A stretch of 64,000 bases of DNA from Streptomyces sp. NBC_01264 (lineage in GTDB: Bacteria; Actinomycetota; Actinomycetes; Streptomycetales; Streptomycetaceae), in assembly GCF_026340675.1 (NCBI RefSeq), contig NZ_JAPEOX010000001.1, positions 3,410,001-3,474,000 on the forward strand, read 5' to 3'. Every line of letters starts with the position of its first letter. The stretch's first letter is position 1. This document shows, piece by piece, positions 16,214-23,858 of this stretch. The position numbers were made by a program, and so were the translations under genes. The notes beneath the pieces are model-generated. The model saw only the letters and a list, made by a program, of their open reading frames with translations. It had not been told where the DNA came from and did no database searches.

Positions 16214-17143
16214 TCAGACGGCGACCGCGCGGCGGTAGCGGCTCGGCGGGACGCCCAGTTCACGGGTGAAGGCCCGGGAGAAGGCGAACTCGGAGGCGTA
16301 TCCGACCTTGCGGGCGATGATGCCGAGGGAATCGTCGGTGTCGCGCAGTTGGCGTGCGGCCTGGTCGAGGCGGACGCGGGAGAGGTAGGCGAGGGGGCTG
16401 GCGCCGACGGTGGACTTGAACCGGCGGGCGAACGTGGGCCGGGACATGGCCACCGCGCGTGCGAGGCTGTCGACGGTCCAGTCCTCCTGCGGCCGCTCGT
16501 GCATCAGCGACAGTGCGGCGCCGATGTCGGGGTCGCGCAGAGCGGTCAGCCATGACGGGCCCGAGTCCTCGGCGCCGGCGCGCTCCAGCCAGTTGCGGAC
16601 GGTCAGCACGAACAGTACTTCGGTGAGGCGGGTGGCGACCGCTCGGGATCCCGGCCGGCCGTTGGTGGCTTCCGAGGCGAGGAGCCGGACGACGCTCTGG
16701 AGCTGGGGATCGGCCGCCATGCCGGGCACGTGCACCACTTCGGGCAGGACCGACAGCACCGGATGGCGGTCGGTGGACGTCGCGTACTGGAATTTCCCGC
16801 ACACGATGCGGACCAGCGGGCCGTCGCCGCCCAGGTGCACGACGCCCGTGCGACCCGGAGGATTCTCGGCCGCGACCTCCGAGTAGGGGCGGGTCTCGGT
16901 GCCGGGGCTGCCCAGGAGCTGGTGCGGGGTGCCCCTCGGGAGCAGGACCACGTCGCCGGACACCAGCTGTACCGGCGCTGTGTTCGCGGTCCGGAGCCAG
17001 CACGCACCGTCGGCGATCAGGTGGAATCCGGCGACGCTTCCCTGGTCGAGGTCGCACCCCCACTGCGATCCGTTGGAATGGAGCTGCGCGAGAAGTGCTC
17101 CCGTGAACCCCGTGGACGCCAGAACGTCGGCAAGTACATCCAT
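16214..17143 (-). CDS. AraC family regulator with cupin ligand domain
   Basis: 309 residues from ATG 17143 (a GTG three codons earlier, 17152, is possible; neither has a clear ribosome site). N-terminal AraC-type cupin (DGACWLRTANTAPVQLVSGDVVLLPRGTPHQLLG, about residues 48-80) and a C-terminal double helix-turn-helix (DWTVDSLARAVAMSRPTFARRF and DSLGIIARKVGYASEFAFSRAF). Proteins of this form commonly sit beside oxidoreductase genes and activate them in response to aldehydes or other electrophiles. It is divergent from the SDR remnant and the DJ-1 gene, with a 9-bp inverted repeat in between, so these are its likely targets. Confidence 0.88.
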   Translation of the reverse strand: MDVLADVLASTGFTGALLAQLHSNGSQWGCDLDQGSVAGFHLIADGACWLRTANTAPVQLVSGDVVLLPRGTPHQLLGSPGTETRPYSEVAAENPPGRTGVVHLGGDGPLVRIVCGKFQYATSTDRHPVLSVLPEVVHVPGMAADPQLQSVVRLLASEATNGRPGSRAVATRLTEVLFVLTVRNWLERAGAEDSGPSWLTALRDPDIGAALSLMHERPQEDWTVDSLARAVAMSRPTFARRFKSTVGASPLAYLSRVRLDQAARQLRDTDDSLGIIARKVGYASEFAFSRAFTRELGVPPSRYRRAVAV

Positions 17144-17177
17144 GCTCGTCACGCTATCCGCATCCCGCCGCTGACTC

Positions 17178-17216
17178 CATACCCCTTACGTCACCTCGAT
17201 GAGCGTCAGGGGTATG
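17178..17216. promoter_or_regulatory. Candidate AraC operator (inverted repeat)
   Basis: CATACCCCT (17178-17186) and AGGGGTATG (17208-17216) form a perfect 9-bp inverted repeat with a 21-base spacer, 35 bp upstream of the AraC start and 138 bp upstream of the SDR start. The 210-bp divergent gap (17144-17353) otherwise shows no gene. The spacing suits a dimeric AraC protein; assignment is by position. Confidence 0.5.
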
Positions 17217-17353
17217 AGGATGAGCTCTTCTGCCATGGATGCTCTCACTCCCGAAGACCTAGCGTGTGGTGCAAGCGAGGATGCGGACGGCTCGGAGCAG
17301 CGCCGTCCCGTCGCCCGGACCGCACCTCACGTACCGGAAGTGGTGACAGCACG

Positions 17354-18207
17354 ATGTCAAAGGAACAGCAGACTCCCCTGGGCAGCGGATTCGGCCCCGA
17401 GAGCACCGTGGACGATGTCCTCGAGGGCATCGACCTCACGGGGCGGTTCGCCGTCGTGACGGGCGGGTACTCCGGCATCGGCCTGGAGACCACGCGGGCG
17501 CTGGTCGGCGCGGGCGCCACCGTCGCGGTTCCCGCCCGTCGTCCGGATCTCGCCCTCGGGGAACTGAAGGACCTTCCCCGGGTGGAGGTCGGCGCGATGG
17601 ATCTCACCGACCTCGGCAGCGTCGCCTCCTACGTCCGCGGCCTGGAGTCCGCCGGCCGGCGCATCGACCTGGTCATCAAGAGCGCCGGCGTGATGGCCGC
17701 ACCGCTCACCCGGGTCGGAGCCGAGGGCTGGAAGTTGCAGGTGGCCACGAACCACCTCGGACACTTCGCTCTCGTCAACCGGCTCTGGCCCCTGCTGAGC
17801 GGCGACGCCCGCGTCGTCGCCGTCTCCTCGCGCGGACACTGGACCGTCTGGCGCGCGACGCCGGCCCCCGCGCCTTCGCCCTGCACCCCGGCGTCATCGC
17901 CACGCCCCTGGGCCGCTACCTGAGCGATGCCGATCTGATCGCCGCAGGCGCCATGGACACCGACGGCAACCTCACCCCCAACTTCGGCAAGTCGCCCCGG
18001 GCCGGAGCCGCGACCCAGGTCTGGGCCGCCACCTCGCCGCTCCTCGAAGGCAAGGGCGGTCTCTACCTCGAAGACGTCGACATCGCGGCCGTCTTCGACA
18101 GCCGTACGGAACGAGGCGAGGTCCAGGAGTACGCGATCGACCCGGACGAGGCCGCGCGGCTGTGGGACTGGTCGGCGGAGCTGACCGGCGTCAACGCCTT
18201 CGGCTAG
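17354..18207 (+). pseudogene. Short-chain dehydrogenase with internal deletion and frameshift
   Basis: The N-terminal part (ATG 17354, SD-like sequence weak) reads GRFAVVTGGYSGIGLETTRAL, the NAD(P) TGxxxGIG motif, then VIKSAGVMAAPLTR and LQVATNHLGHFALVNRL, and VVAVSSRGHW near 17840. At 17839 the reading jumps to another frame with LDRLARDAGPRAFALHPG and IATPLGRYLSDADL, ending GVNAFG at 18207. Compared with this SDR family about 35 residues are missing, exactly the block that holds catalytic YxxxK, and the frame is shifted. The first frame continues only to a stop at 17921-17923. The pieces are otherwise intact, so the deletion looks recent or is an assembly error. NNAG is also changed to KSAG. 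Confidence 0.85.
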
Positions 18208-18278
18208 ACGCCGGGTACGTCCCGACCAGCCGAACACCTCGCCTCGCACAATCCAGATCAAGAACGGAGACCGTTCCC

Positions 18279-19325
18279 CTGCCCGAGTACGCCGCCTCCC
18301 GGCCCCAGGCCCTCATCCTGCTCTCCTCAGCGCGCGAGCTGCCCCTGAGCGAACCGGCGGACCACCGTCTCTCCACCGGATTCTTCCTCGTCGAGGTCGC
18401 CGCGGTCCTGGCACGGTTCGAGAACGACTACGACTTCATCCTCGCCACCCCCGACGGCAAGCCGCCGCAGCTCGACATGAACGGCCTGGGGCTCAGCTTC
18501 CACGCCGGCCGGAGCACCGGCACCGCGGCGGCCCGCACCACCCTGCAGAGCGCCGGCAAGCGGTTCACTCCCGAGGGTCTGCGAAGGAAGAACCCTGAGC
18601 TCGTCGAGCGCCGCGACGCCGAACTCGCACTGGCCCGGCGCCACCTCGGACGCATCTCCGTCTCCGCCCCACTGCCCAGGACGGACAAGGAGGCCGTCTC
18701 GATCCGGGACGAGGTCGTCGCCGGCTTCGAGGCCCTGCCCGAGAAGACGTACTTCTCGATCCAGGAACTGATCGAGCGGCACCGCGACCCCGACACCGCG
18801 TTCTCCTTCCAGGACCTGGCCTTCGTGCACGCGCTCGGCGGCCACGGCCCGATGGTCGACTTCCACGCCAACCCGTGGATGGGAGAACTCCTGCACAGCC
18901 TGCGGGAGAACCGCGTCCCGATCTCGCTCATCTGCCACGCCCCCGTCGCACTCACCTCGGCCAGGTACCGCGTCGCCGAGGACGGAGGGGTCACCACCGA
19001 TGACCGACACGCTTTCAAGGGCGCCAAGATCACCACGTTCGCCCAGGTGGCCGAGCGCATCGTGCTCGCCTCGCAGTACCCCAAGGTCCCCGGGCGGCGC
19101 ACCCGGCTCCCCTACTTCGTCGATGTGGCACTCAAGGACGCCGGATACGACGTCAGCCTCGCCGTCAGCCCCTCGGGGGTCAAAGTGGTCTGGGCCGAAA
19201 GGCACGCCCTGCTGACCGGCAACGGCCCGCAAGCCATCGACGCCCAGACCGCCCGTCTCGCCGAGATCACGCGCAGCCGGCCCTCGGCCCGAACCGGGGC
19301 CGGACGCGGTCGTCGTAACGCCTGA
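18279..19325 (+). CDS. DJ-1/PfpI family protein (Hsp31-like glutamine amidotransferase fold)
   Basis: 348 residues if read from CTG 18279. The fold belongs to type 1 glutamine-amidotransferase-like DJ-1/PfpI proteins, which remove glyoxal adducts or act as chaperones. Visible: LILLSSARELPLSE at the first strand, FFLVEVAAVLARFE, ILATPDGKPPQLDMNG, VHALGGHGPMVDF, and the nucleophile elbow ISLICHAPVAL with Cys219-His220. No ATG, GTG or TTG lies at the expected N-terminus; CTG with AACGGAGA eight bases upstream is the best candidate. The only earlier usable start is GTG 18162, inside the SDR frame. It follows the broken SDR gene by 71 bp and probably shares its promoter and AraC control. Confidence 0.85.
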   Translation: MPEYAASRPQALILLSSARELPLSEPADHRLSTGFFLVEVAAVLARFENDYDFILATPDGKPPQLDMNGLGLSFHAGRSTGTAAARTTLQSAGKRFTPEGLRRKNPELVERRDAELALARRHLGRISVSAPLPRTDKEAVSIRDEVVAGFEALPEKTYFSIQELIERHRDPDTAFSFQDLAFVHALGGHGPMVDFHANPWMGELLHSLRENRVPISLICHAPVALTSARYRVAEDGGVTTDDRHAFKGAKITTFAQVAERIVLASQYPKVPGRRTRLPYFVDVALKDAGYDVSLAVSPSGVKVVWAERHALLTGNGPQAIDAQTARLAEITRSRPSARTGAGRGRRNA

Positions 19326-19498
19326 ACGAGCTGCGGGAGATAGCGACCCAGGCCCAGACGGTGAACAGGCCGGACCTGGCAGCCGAGGTGTGGCGCACGG
19401 TCGCGCGGAACGCCGTCTGATCCACAGGCGCCGGGCGGCCGGGGTTTTGACTGCGACGGCCCATAGGAACGTATCCGCACGTCAGAACGATTTTGCTG

Positions 19499-19575
19499 TG
19501 GTGGGGCGGGTGGGACTCGAACCCACGGCCGACGGATTATGAGTCCGCTGCTCTAACCGGCTGAGCTACCGCCCC
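19499..19575 (-). tRNA. tRNA with CAT anticodon (Met elongator, or Ile2)
   Basis: A 74-nt cloverleaf (19502-19575) plus encoded CCA (19499-19501). Acceptor GGGGCGG pairs with CCGCCCC; D-arm AGCTCAGCCGGTTAGAGC, anticodon loop CTCATAA, T-arm GTGGGTTCGAGTCCCAC. The CAT anticodon does not by itself separate elongator Met from lysidine-modified Ile2; it is not initiator-like because the first acceptor pair is formed. The 173 bp upstream of its 3' end (19326-19498) hold no gene I can support. Confidence 0.92.
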
Positions 19576-19721
19576 TTCACGGCGTGGCGCGTACATGTGT
19601 GCGCGCCGTCTGCCGCAGCATAGCCGCTCATACGATCTCCTGCCTCGGATGCCTCGCATGATCGGCTTCGCCTGCCCAGAGAGACCGCACCGGGCCGTGT
19701 CCGGTTGCGCGTGGAGGGCAG

Positions 19722-19752
19722 AAAAAAGAAAAAAGGACCCACCTGGGGTCCT
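19722..19752 (-). terminator. Intrinsic terminator of the tRNA-Asn pair
   Basis: On the minus strand a 7-bp stem AGGACCC/GGGTCCT (19734-19752) with a 5-base loop is followed by an uninterrupted T-rich run (TTTTTTCTTTTTTC). Such a long T-run is rare in this genome and marks a strong factor-independent terminator right after the second tRNA-Asn. Confidence 0.92.
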
Positions 19753-19764
19753 CGTTCCTTCTTG

Positions 19765-19837
19765 CTCCCCCGACTGGACTCGAACCAGTAACCTGCCGAT
19801 TAACAGTCGGCTGCTCTGCCAATTGAGCTACAGGGGA
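19765..19837 (-). tRNA. tRNA-Asn (GTT), copy 2
   Basis: 73 nt, acceptor TCCCCTG with CGGGGGA, D-arm AGCTCAATTGGCAGAGC, anticodon loop CTGTTAA (GTT), T-arm ACTGGTTCGAGTCCAGT, discriminator G; CCA is not encoded. Identical in sequence to the copy at 19843-19915 and 5 bp from it, so the two form one transcript ending at the terminator 19722-19752. Confidence 0.95.
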
Positions 19838-19842
19838 CCGCG

Positions 19843-19915
19843 CTCCCCCGACTGGACTCGAACCAGTAACCTGCCGATTAACAGTCGGCTGCTCTGCCAA
19901 TTGAGCTACAGGGGA
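19843..19915 (-). tRNA. tRNA-Asn (GTT), copy 1
   Basis: 73 nt with the same acceptor, anticodon GTT and T-arm as the adjacent copy; CCA not encoded. First gene of the tandem pair on the minus strand; the promoter should lie in 19916-20061, a gap shared with the divergent YtxH-like gene. Confidence 0.95.
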
Positions 19916-20061
19916 TTGCTGCGTTGCACCGAACAGCCCACCTCTGGCCTTGGCCAGGGGGCGAGCGCCCGTTGCGAGTCATAGATTAGCGCAAGCAGGG
20001 GGGTGCTCCGCCAATCGGTATCGCCAGCGGGCCGGGCACCACACGACGAAGGGTGGCAGGC

Positions 20062-20370
20062 ATGCGGTACAAGGTCACGTTCGCGGTCGGGCTGGCCCTC
20101 GGGTACGTGCTCGGGACCCGGGCCGGACGCGAGCGGTATGAACAGTTGAAGAAGTCCGCGCGTGAGTTCGCGCAGAACCCGGCCGTCCGCAACGCCGCCG
20201 AGAGCGCAGGTCAGAGCGGCCGGGAGTTCGCCGGCAAGGCCTTCGCCGCGGTGAGCGACAAGGTGGGCGACGCGGTGCCGGACGCCCTCGCAGGGCGGGT
20301 ACGGGGCCTGCGGGCACGGGTCGGAGGCAACGGCGCGGGCGAGGACGACTGGGGCACCAGCAACACCTGA
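20062..20370 (+). CDS. YtxH-like small membrane-associated protein
   Basis: 102 residues. One hydrophobic N-terminal segment MRYKVTFAVGLALGYVLGTRAGRERYEQL (residues 1-29) with the GYVLGTRAGRERYEQL motif shared by YtxH-type and related actinobacterial proteins, followed by a long amphipathic helix rich in Ala, Lys, Arg and Glu (SAREFAQNPAVRNAAESAG). Probably anchored in the membrane with a cytosolic helical tail; such proteins are often stress-linked but unassigned. ATG 20062 is preferred over GTG 20053. An 11-bp hairpin follows the gene. Confidence 0.78.
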   Translation: MRYKVTFAVGLALGYVLGTRAGRERYEQLKKSAREFAQNPAVRNAAESAGQSGREFAGKAFAAVSDKVGDAVPDALAGRVRGLRARVGGNGAGEDDWGTSNT

Positions 20371-20380
20371 CCGGCCCGGC

Positions 20381-20416
20381 CCGGAGCGGGGTCCTCCTGC
20401 GAGGGCCCCGCTCCGG
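20381..20416 (+). terminator. Hairpin after the YtxH-like gene
   Basis: CCGGAGCGGGG (20381-20391) pairs perfectly with CCCCGCTCCGG (20406-20416) around a 14-base loop, 10 bp after the stop codon. Confidence 0.75.
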
Positions 20417-20509
20417 GGTGCCGTCCGGCCGTGGCCGTGGGGTTCCGCATAAGGGACGGCGCGCTCCGGGGCGGTCGCGCCCGCCCCCGCGTGCGGCAGA
20501 ATTCTCCGC

Positions 20510-21961
20510 ATGGGGATAGTCGCCGGGCTGGACAGCTCTTCCGCGTTCACACGCATCGTCGTCTGTGACACCGAGACGGGCGCCGTGCTGCGCCAGGGGT
20601 ACGCCCCTCATCCGCAGCCCACCGGCGAGGCGGTGCCGCACGAGACCGATCCACAGGCCTGGCTGCTCTCGCTCGGCGAGGCCGCCGGCGGCGGGCTCCT
20701 CGAAGGGGTGCAGGCCATCGGGGTCTCCGCGCAGCAGCACGGGCTGCTGCCGCTGGACGCGCAGGGCGGCCTCGTGCGCCCCGCCCTGATCGGCAACGAC
20801 AAGCGCGGGCAGGCCGCCGCCGCCGAGCTGATCGAGGCCTTCGGCGGCCGGCAGGCCTGGGTCGAGGCCGTCGGCTCCGTCCCCCATGCGGCGCAGCCCG
20901 TCGCGAAGCTCGCCTGGCTGGCCCGTACCGAGCCGGAGGCGGCCCGGCGGGTGGCCGTCCTGATGTCCCCGCACGACTGGCTGGTGTGGCAGCTGCTGGG
21001 CCGCCCGGCCCGGCGGACCACCGACCGCGGCGGCGCCTCCGGCACCGGCTACTGGTCGGCGGCCGCCGGCGCCTACCGCCCCGACCTGGTCGAGCTCGCG
21101 CTGGGGCACCGGGCGCTGCTCCCCGAGGTGCTCGGCCCGGCCGAAGCCGCCGGGACCACGCCCGAGGGGCTGCTGATCTCCGCCGGCACCGGGGAGACCA
21201 TGGCGGCCGCGCTCGGGCTGGGCATGGGACCCGGCGACGCCGTGGTCTCGCTGGGCGCGTCCGGATCGGTGATGGCGGTGCACCACGAGGCGCTGTCGGA
21301 GCCGGGCGGGCTGATCACTTCCCTCGCCGACGCCACCGGGCGGCACCTGCCGGTGGTGAACACCCTGAACGCCGTACGGGCCCTGCGCGGCACCGCCGAA
21401 CTGCTGGGCACCGATCTGGAGGGGCTGAGCGAGCTCGCGCTGAAGTCGACGCCGGGCGCGCACGGGCTCGTACTCCTGCCGTACCTGGAGGGTGAGCGGA
21501 CGCCGAACCTGCCGCACACCGCCGGGACCCTGTCGGGGCTGCGCCGGGACTCCATGAAGCCGGAGCACCTCGCGCGGGCCGCCTTCGAGGGCATGCTCTG
21601 CGGGCTGGTGGACGCGCTCGACGTGCTGCGCAGCCGCGGTGTGGAGATCCGCCGGGTGTTCCTGCTCGGCGCCGCCGCCGAGCTGCCGGCCGTTCAGGCC
21701 TTCGCGCCGGGGCTGTTCGGTACGCAGGTCCTCGTCCCGGCGCCGGCGGACTACGCGGCCCTGGGCGCGGCCCGGCAGGCCGCGTGGGCGCTCGGCCTGG
21801 CGCAGGGCGGCGCGGCCTCGAACACCCCGCCGGTGTGGCCGGCCCCCACGGCGCAGCTGTTCGAGCCGGACGAGGAGTACCCGGCCTGGCAGGGCGCCCG
21901 CCAGCAGTACGTCGCGACCCGGGACCAGATCCACCCGGGGGCGTTCCAGAACCCGGCCTAG
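20510..21961 (+). CDS. FGGY-family carbohydrate kinase (xylulokinase-like)
   Basis: 483 residues, normal for the family. The N-terminal phosphate loop GIVAGLDSSSAFTRIVV (residues 2-18), substrate region GVSAQQHGLLPLDAQG (QQHG as in xylulokinases), GNDKRGQ, then the second domain with DRGGASGTGYWSA, GAGDAVVSLGASGSVMAV-type strand and VFLLGAAAELPAVQAF near the C-terminus. It phosphorylates a sugar, most simply D-xylulose to xylulose 5-phosphate. No xylose isomerase or sugar ABC transporter is adjacent, so the true substrate is open. ATG 20510 follows the YtxH gene by 139 bp. Confidence 0.85.
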   Translation: MGIVAGLDSSSAFTRIVVCDTETGAVLRQGYAPHPQPTGEAVPHETDPQAWLLSLGEAAGGGLLEGVQAIGVSAQQHGLLPLDAQGGLVRPALIGNDKRGQAAAAELIEAFGGRQAWVEAVGSVPHAAQPVAKLAWLARTEPEAARRVAVLMSPHDWLVWQLLGRPARRTTDRGGASGTGYWSAAAGAYRPDLVELALGHRALLPEVLGPAEAAGTTPEGLLISAGTGETMAAALGLGMGPGDAVVSLGASGSVMAVHHEALSEPGGLITSLADATGRHLPVVNTLNAVRALRGTAELLGTDLEGLSELALKSTPGAHGLVLLPYLEGERTPNLPHTAGTLSGLRRDSMKPEHLARAAFEGMLCGLVDALDVLRSRGVEIRRVFLLGAAAELPAVQAFAPGLFGTQVLVPAPADYAALGAARQAAWALGLAQGGAASNTPPVWPAPTAQLFEPDEEYPAWQGARQQYVATRDQIHPGAFQNPA

Positions 21962-22124
21962 GCCGGGCCCGGGCCCCGGCCGTACCCGGCCCGCGCCCCG
22001 GCCTACGCCCTCCCGTGCCCGGCCTACTCCTTTTGACCGGGCTTTACGAAAAGCGGTGGGTTCCGGCCTCCGGTTGGCAGAAGATGGAGTGAACCCCCTC
22101 GATCATGCCGACCGGAGCCTGCGC

Positions 22125-23858
22125 GTGCTCATACGACTTCTGCGGAACCACCTGGGTCCGTACCGGAAACCGATCGCCGTGCTGGTCCTGCTGCAGCTGC
22201 TGCAGACCAGTGCGAGCCTCTACCTGCCCACGCTGAACGCCGACATCATTGACAACGGTGTCGTCAACGGCGACACCGGCTACATCCTGCGCTTCGGCGC
22301 ACTGATGCTCGGCGTCTCGCTCGTCCAGCTCGTCTGCAACGTCGGCGCCGTCTACTACGGGGCCCGCACCGCCGCGGCCTTCGGCCGGGACGTCCGGGCC
22401 GGCATCTTCGACCGCGTGCAGAGCTTCTCCGCGCGTGAGCTCGGCCACTTCGGCGCCCCGTCGCTGATCACCCGTACGACGAACGACGTGCAGCAGATCC
22501 AGATGCTCGTGCTGATGACCTTCACCCTGATGGTCTCCGCGCCGATCATGTGCGTCGGCGGCATCTTCATGGCGCTCTCGCTGGACGTGAAGCTCTCGGG
22601 CGTCCTGCTCGCCGTCGTCCCGATCCTCGGCCTGTCGGTCGGGGCGATCGTGCTGAAGACCCGGCCGCTGTTCCGTGCGATGCAGACGCGTCTGGACACG
22701 GTCAACCGGGTCCTGCGCGAGCAGATCACCGGCAACCGGGTGATCCGCGCCTTCATCCGCGACGACTACGAGAAGGAACGCTTCCGCGAGGCCAACGCCG
22801 ACCTCACCGGCGTCTCGCTGGCGGCCGGCAAGCTGCTCGCGCTGATGTTCCCGACCGTGATCGTGGTCGTGAACATCTCCAGCGTCGCCGTCGTCTGGTT
22901 CGGCGCGATGCGCATCGACTCCGGCGACATGGAGATCGGCCAGCTGACGGCGTTCCTCGCCTACCTGATGCAGATCGTCATGTCCGTGATGATGGCCACC
23001 TTCATGTTCATGATGGTGCCGCGCGCCGAGGTCTGCGCCGAGCGCGTCCAGGAGGTCCTGGACACCGACTCCAGCGTGATCCCGCCCACCGACCCCGTCC
23101 GCGAGCTCGCCCGCCACGGTCTGCTGGAGCTGCGCGGCGCCGACTTCCGCTACCCGGGCGCCGAGGCCTCCGTCCTGCGCGGGGTCGACCTGGTGGCCCG
23201 TCCCGGTGAGACCACCGCGGTGATCGGCTCGACCGGCAGCGGCAAGTCCACGCTGCTGGGGCTGATCCCGCGGCTCTTCGACGCCACCGGCGGCGACGTG
23301 CTCGTCGACGGCGAGGACGTACGGCGCCTCGACCCAGACCTGCTCGCCAGGACGGTCGGCATGGTCCCGCAGAAGCCGTACCTGTTCTCCGGGACCGTCG
23401 CCAGCAACCTGCGCTACGGGCGCCCCGACGCCAGCGACGAGGAGCTGTGGCACGCGCTGGACGTCGCGCAGGCCAAGGGCTTCGTGTCCGAGCTGGAGGG
23501 CGGGCTCGAAGCGCCGATCGCCCAGGGCGGCACCAACGTCTCCGGCGGCCAGCGCCAGCGGCTCGCGATCGCGCGCACGCTCGTACAGCGCCCGGAGATC
23601 TACCTGTTCGACGACTCCTTCTCGGCCCTGGACTACGCCACGGACGCGGCGCTGCGCTCCGCGCTCGCCCGCGAGACCGAGGAGGCGACCGTGGTCATCG
23701 TCGCCCAGCGGGTCTCCACGATCCGCGACGCGGACCGGATCATCGTCCTCGACGAGGGGCAGGTGGTGGGCGAGGGGCGCCACCACGAGCTGATGGCCGG
23801 CAATGAGACCTACCGGGAGATCGTGCTCTCCCAGCTGACGGAAGCGGAGGCGGCGTGA
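22125..23858 (+). CDS. ABC exporter half, subunit 1 (degenerate ATPase site)
   Basis: 577 residues: six-helix exporter membrane domain (about 10-300, starting LLRNHLGPYRKPIAVLVLLQLLQ) and nucleotide-binding domain with Walker A GSTGSGKSTL, signature VSGGQRQRLAIARTL, and Walker B IYLFDDSFSALD. The residue after the Walker B Asp is Asp instead of the catalytic Glu, the mark of the non-hydrolysing site in heterodimeric exporters such as BmrCD or TM287/288. GTG 22125 is chosen on CGGAG seven to eight bases upstream. The stop overlaps the start of subunit 2 (GTGA). Likely a drug or lipid exporter in the inner membrane. Confidence 0.9.
   Translation: MLIRLLRNHLGPYRKPIAVLVLLQLLQTSASLYLPTLNADIIDNGVVNGDTGYILRFGALMLGVSLVQLVCNVGAVYYGARTAAAFGRDVRAGIFDRVQSFSARELGHFGAPSLITRTTNDVQQIQMLVLMTFTLMVSAPIMCVGGIFMALSLDVKLSGVLLAVVPILGLSVGAIVLKTRPLFRAMQTRLDTVNRVLREQITGNRVIRAFIRDDYEKERFREANADLTGVSLAAGKLLALMFPTVIVVVNISSVAVVWFGAMRIDSGDMEIGQLTAFLAYLMQIVMSVMMATFMFMMVPRAEVCAERVQEVLDTDSSVIPPTDPVRELARHGLLELRGADFRYPGAEASVLRGVDLVARPGETTAVIGSTGSGKSTLLGLIPRLFDATGGDVLVDGEDVRRLDPDLLARTVGMVPQKPYLFSGTVASNLRYGRPDASDEELWHALDVAQAKGFVSELEGGLEAPIAQGGTNVSGGQRQRLAIARTLVQRPEIYLFDDSFSALDYATDAALRSALARETEEATVVIVAQRVSTIRDADRIIVLDEGQVVGEGRHHELMAGNETYREIVLSQLTEAEAA

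Noticed and set aside
19499..19915. tRNA genes as the attachment site of an integrated element
   Set aside because: No integrase, no direct repeat of a tRNA 3' end nearby, and the flanking genes look ordinary.
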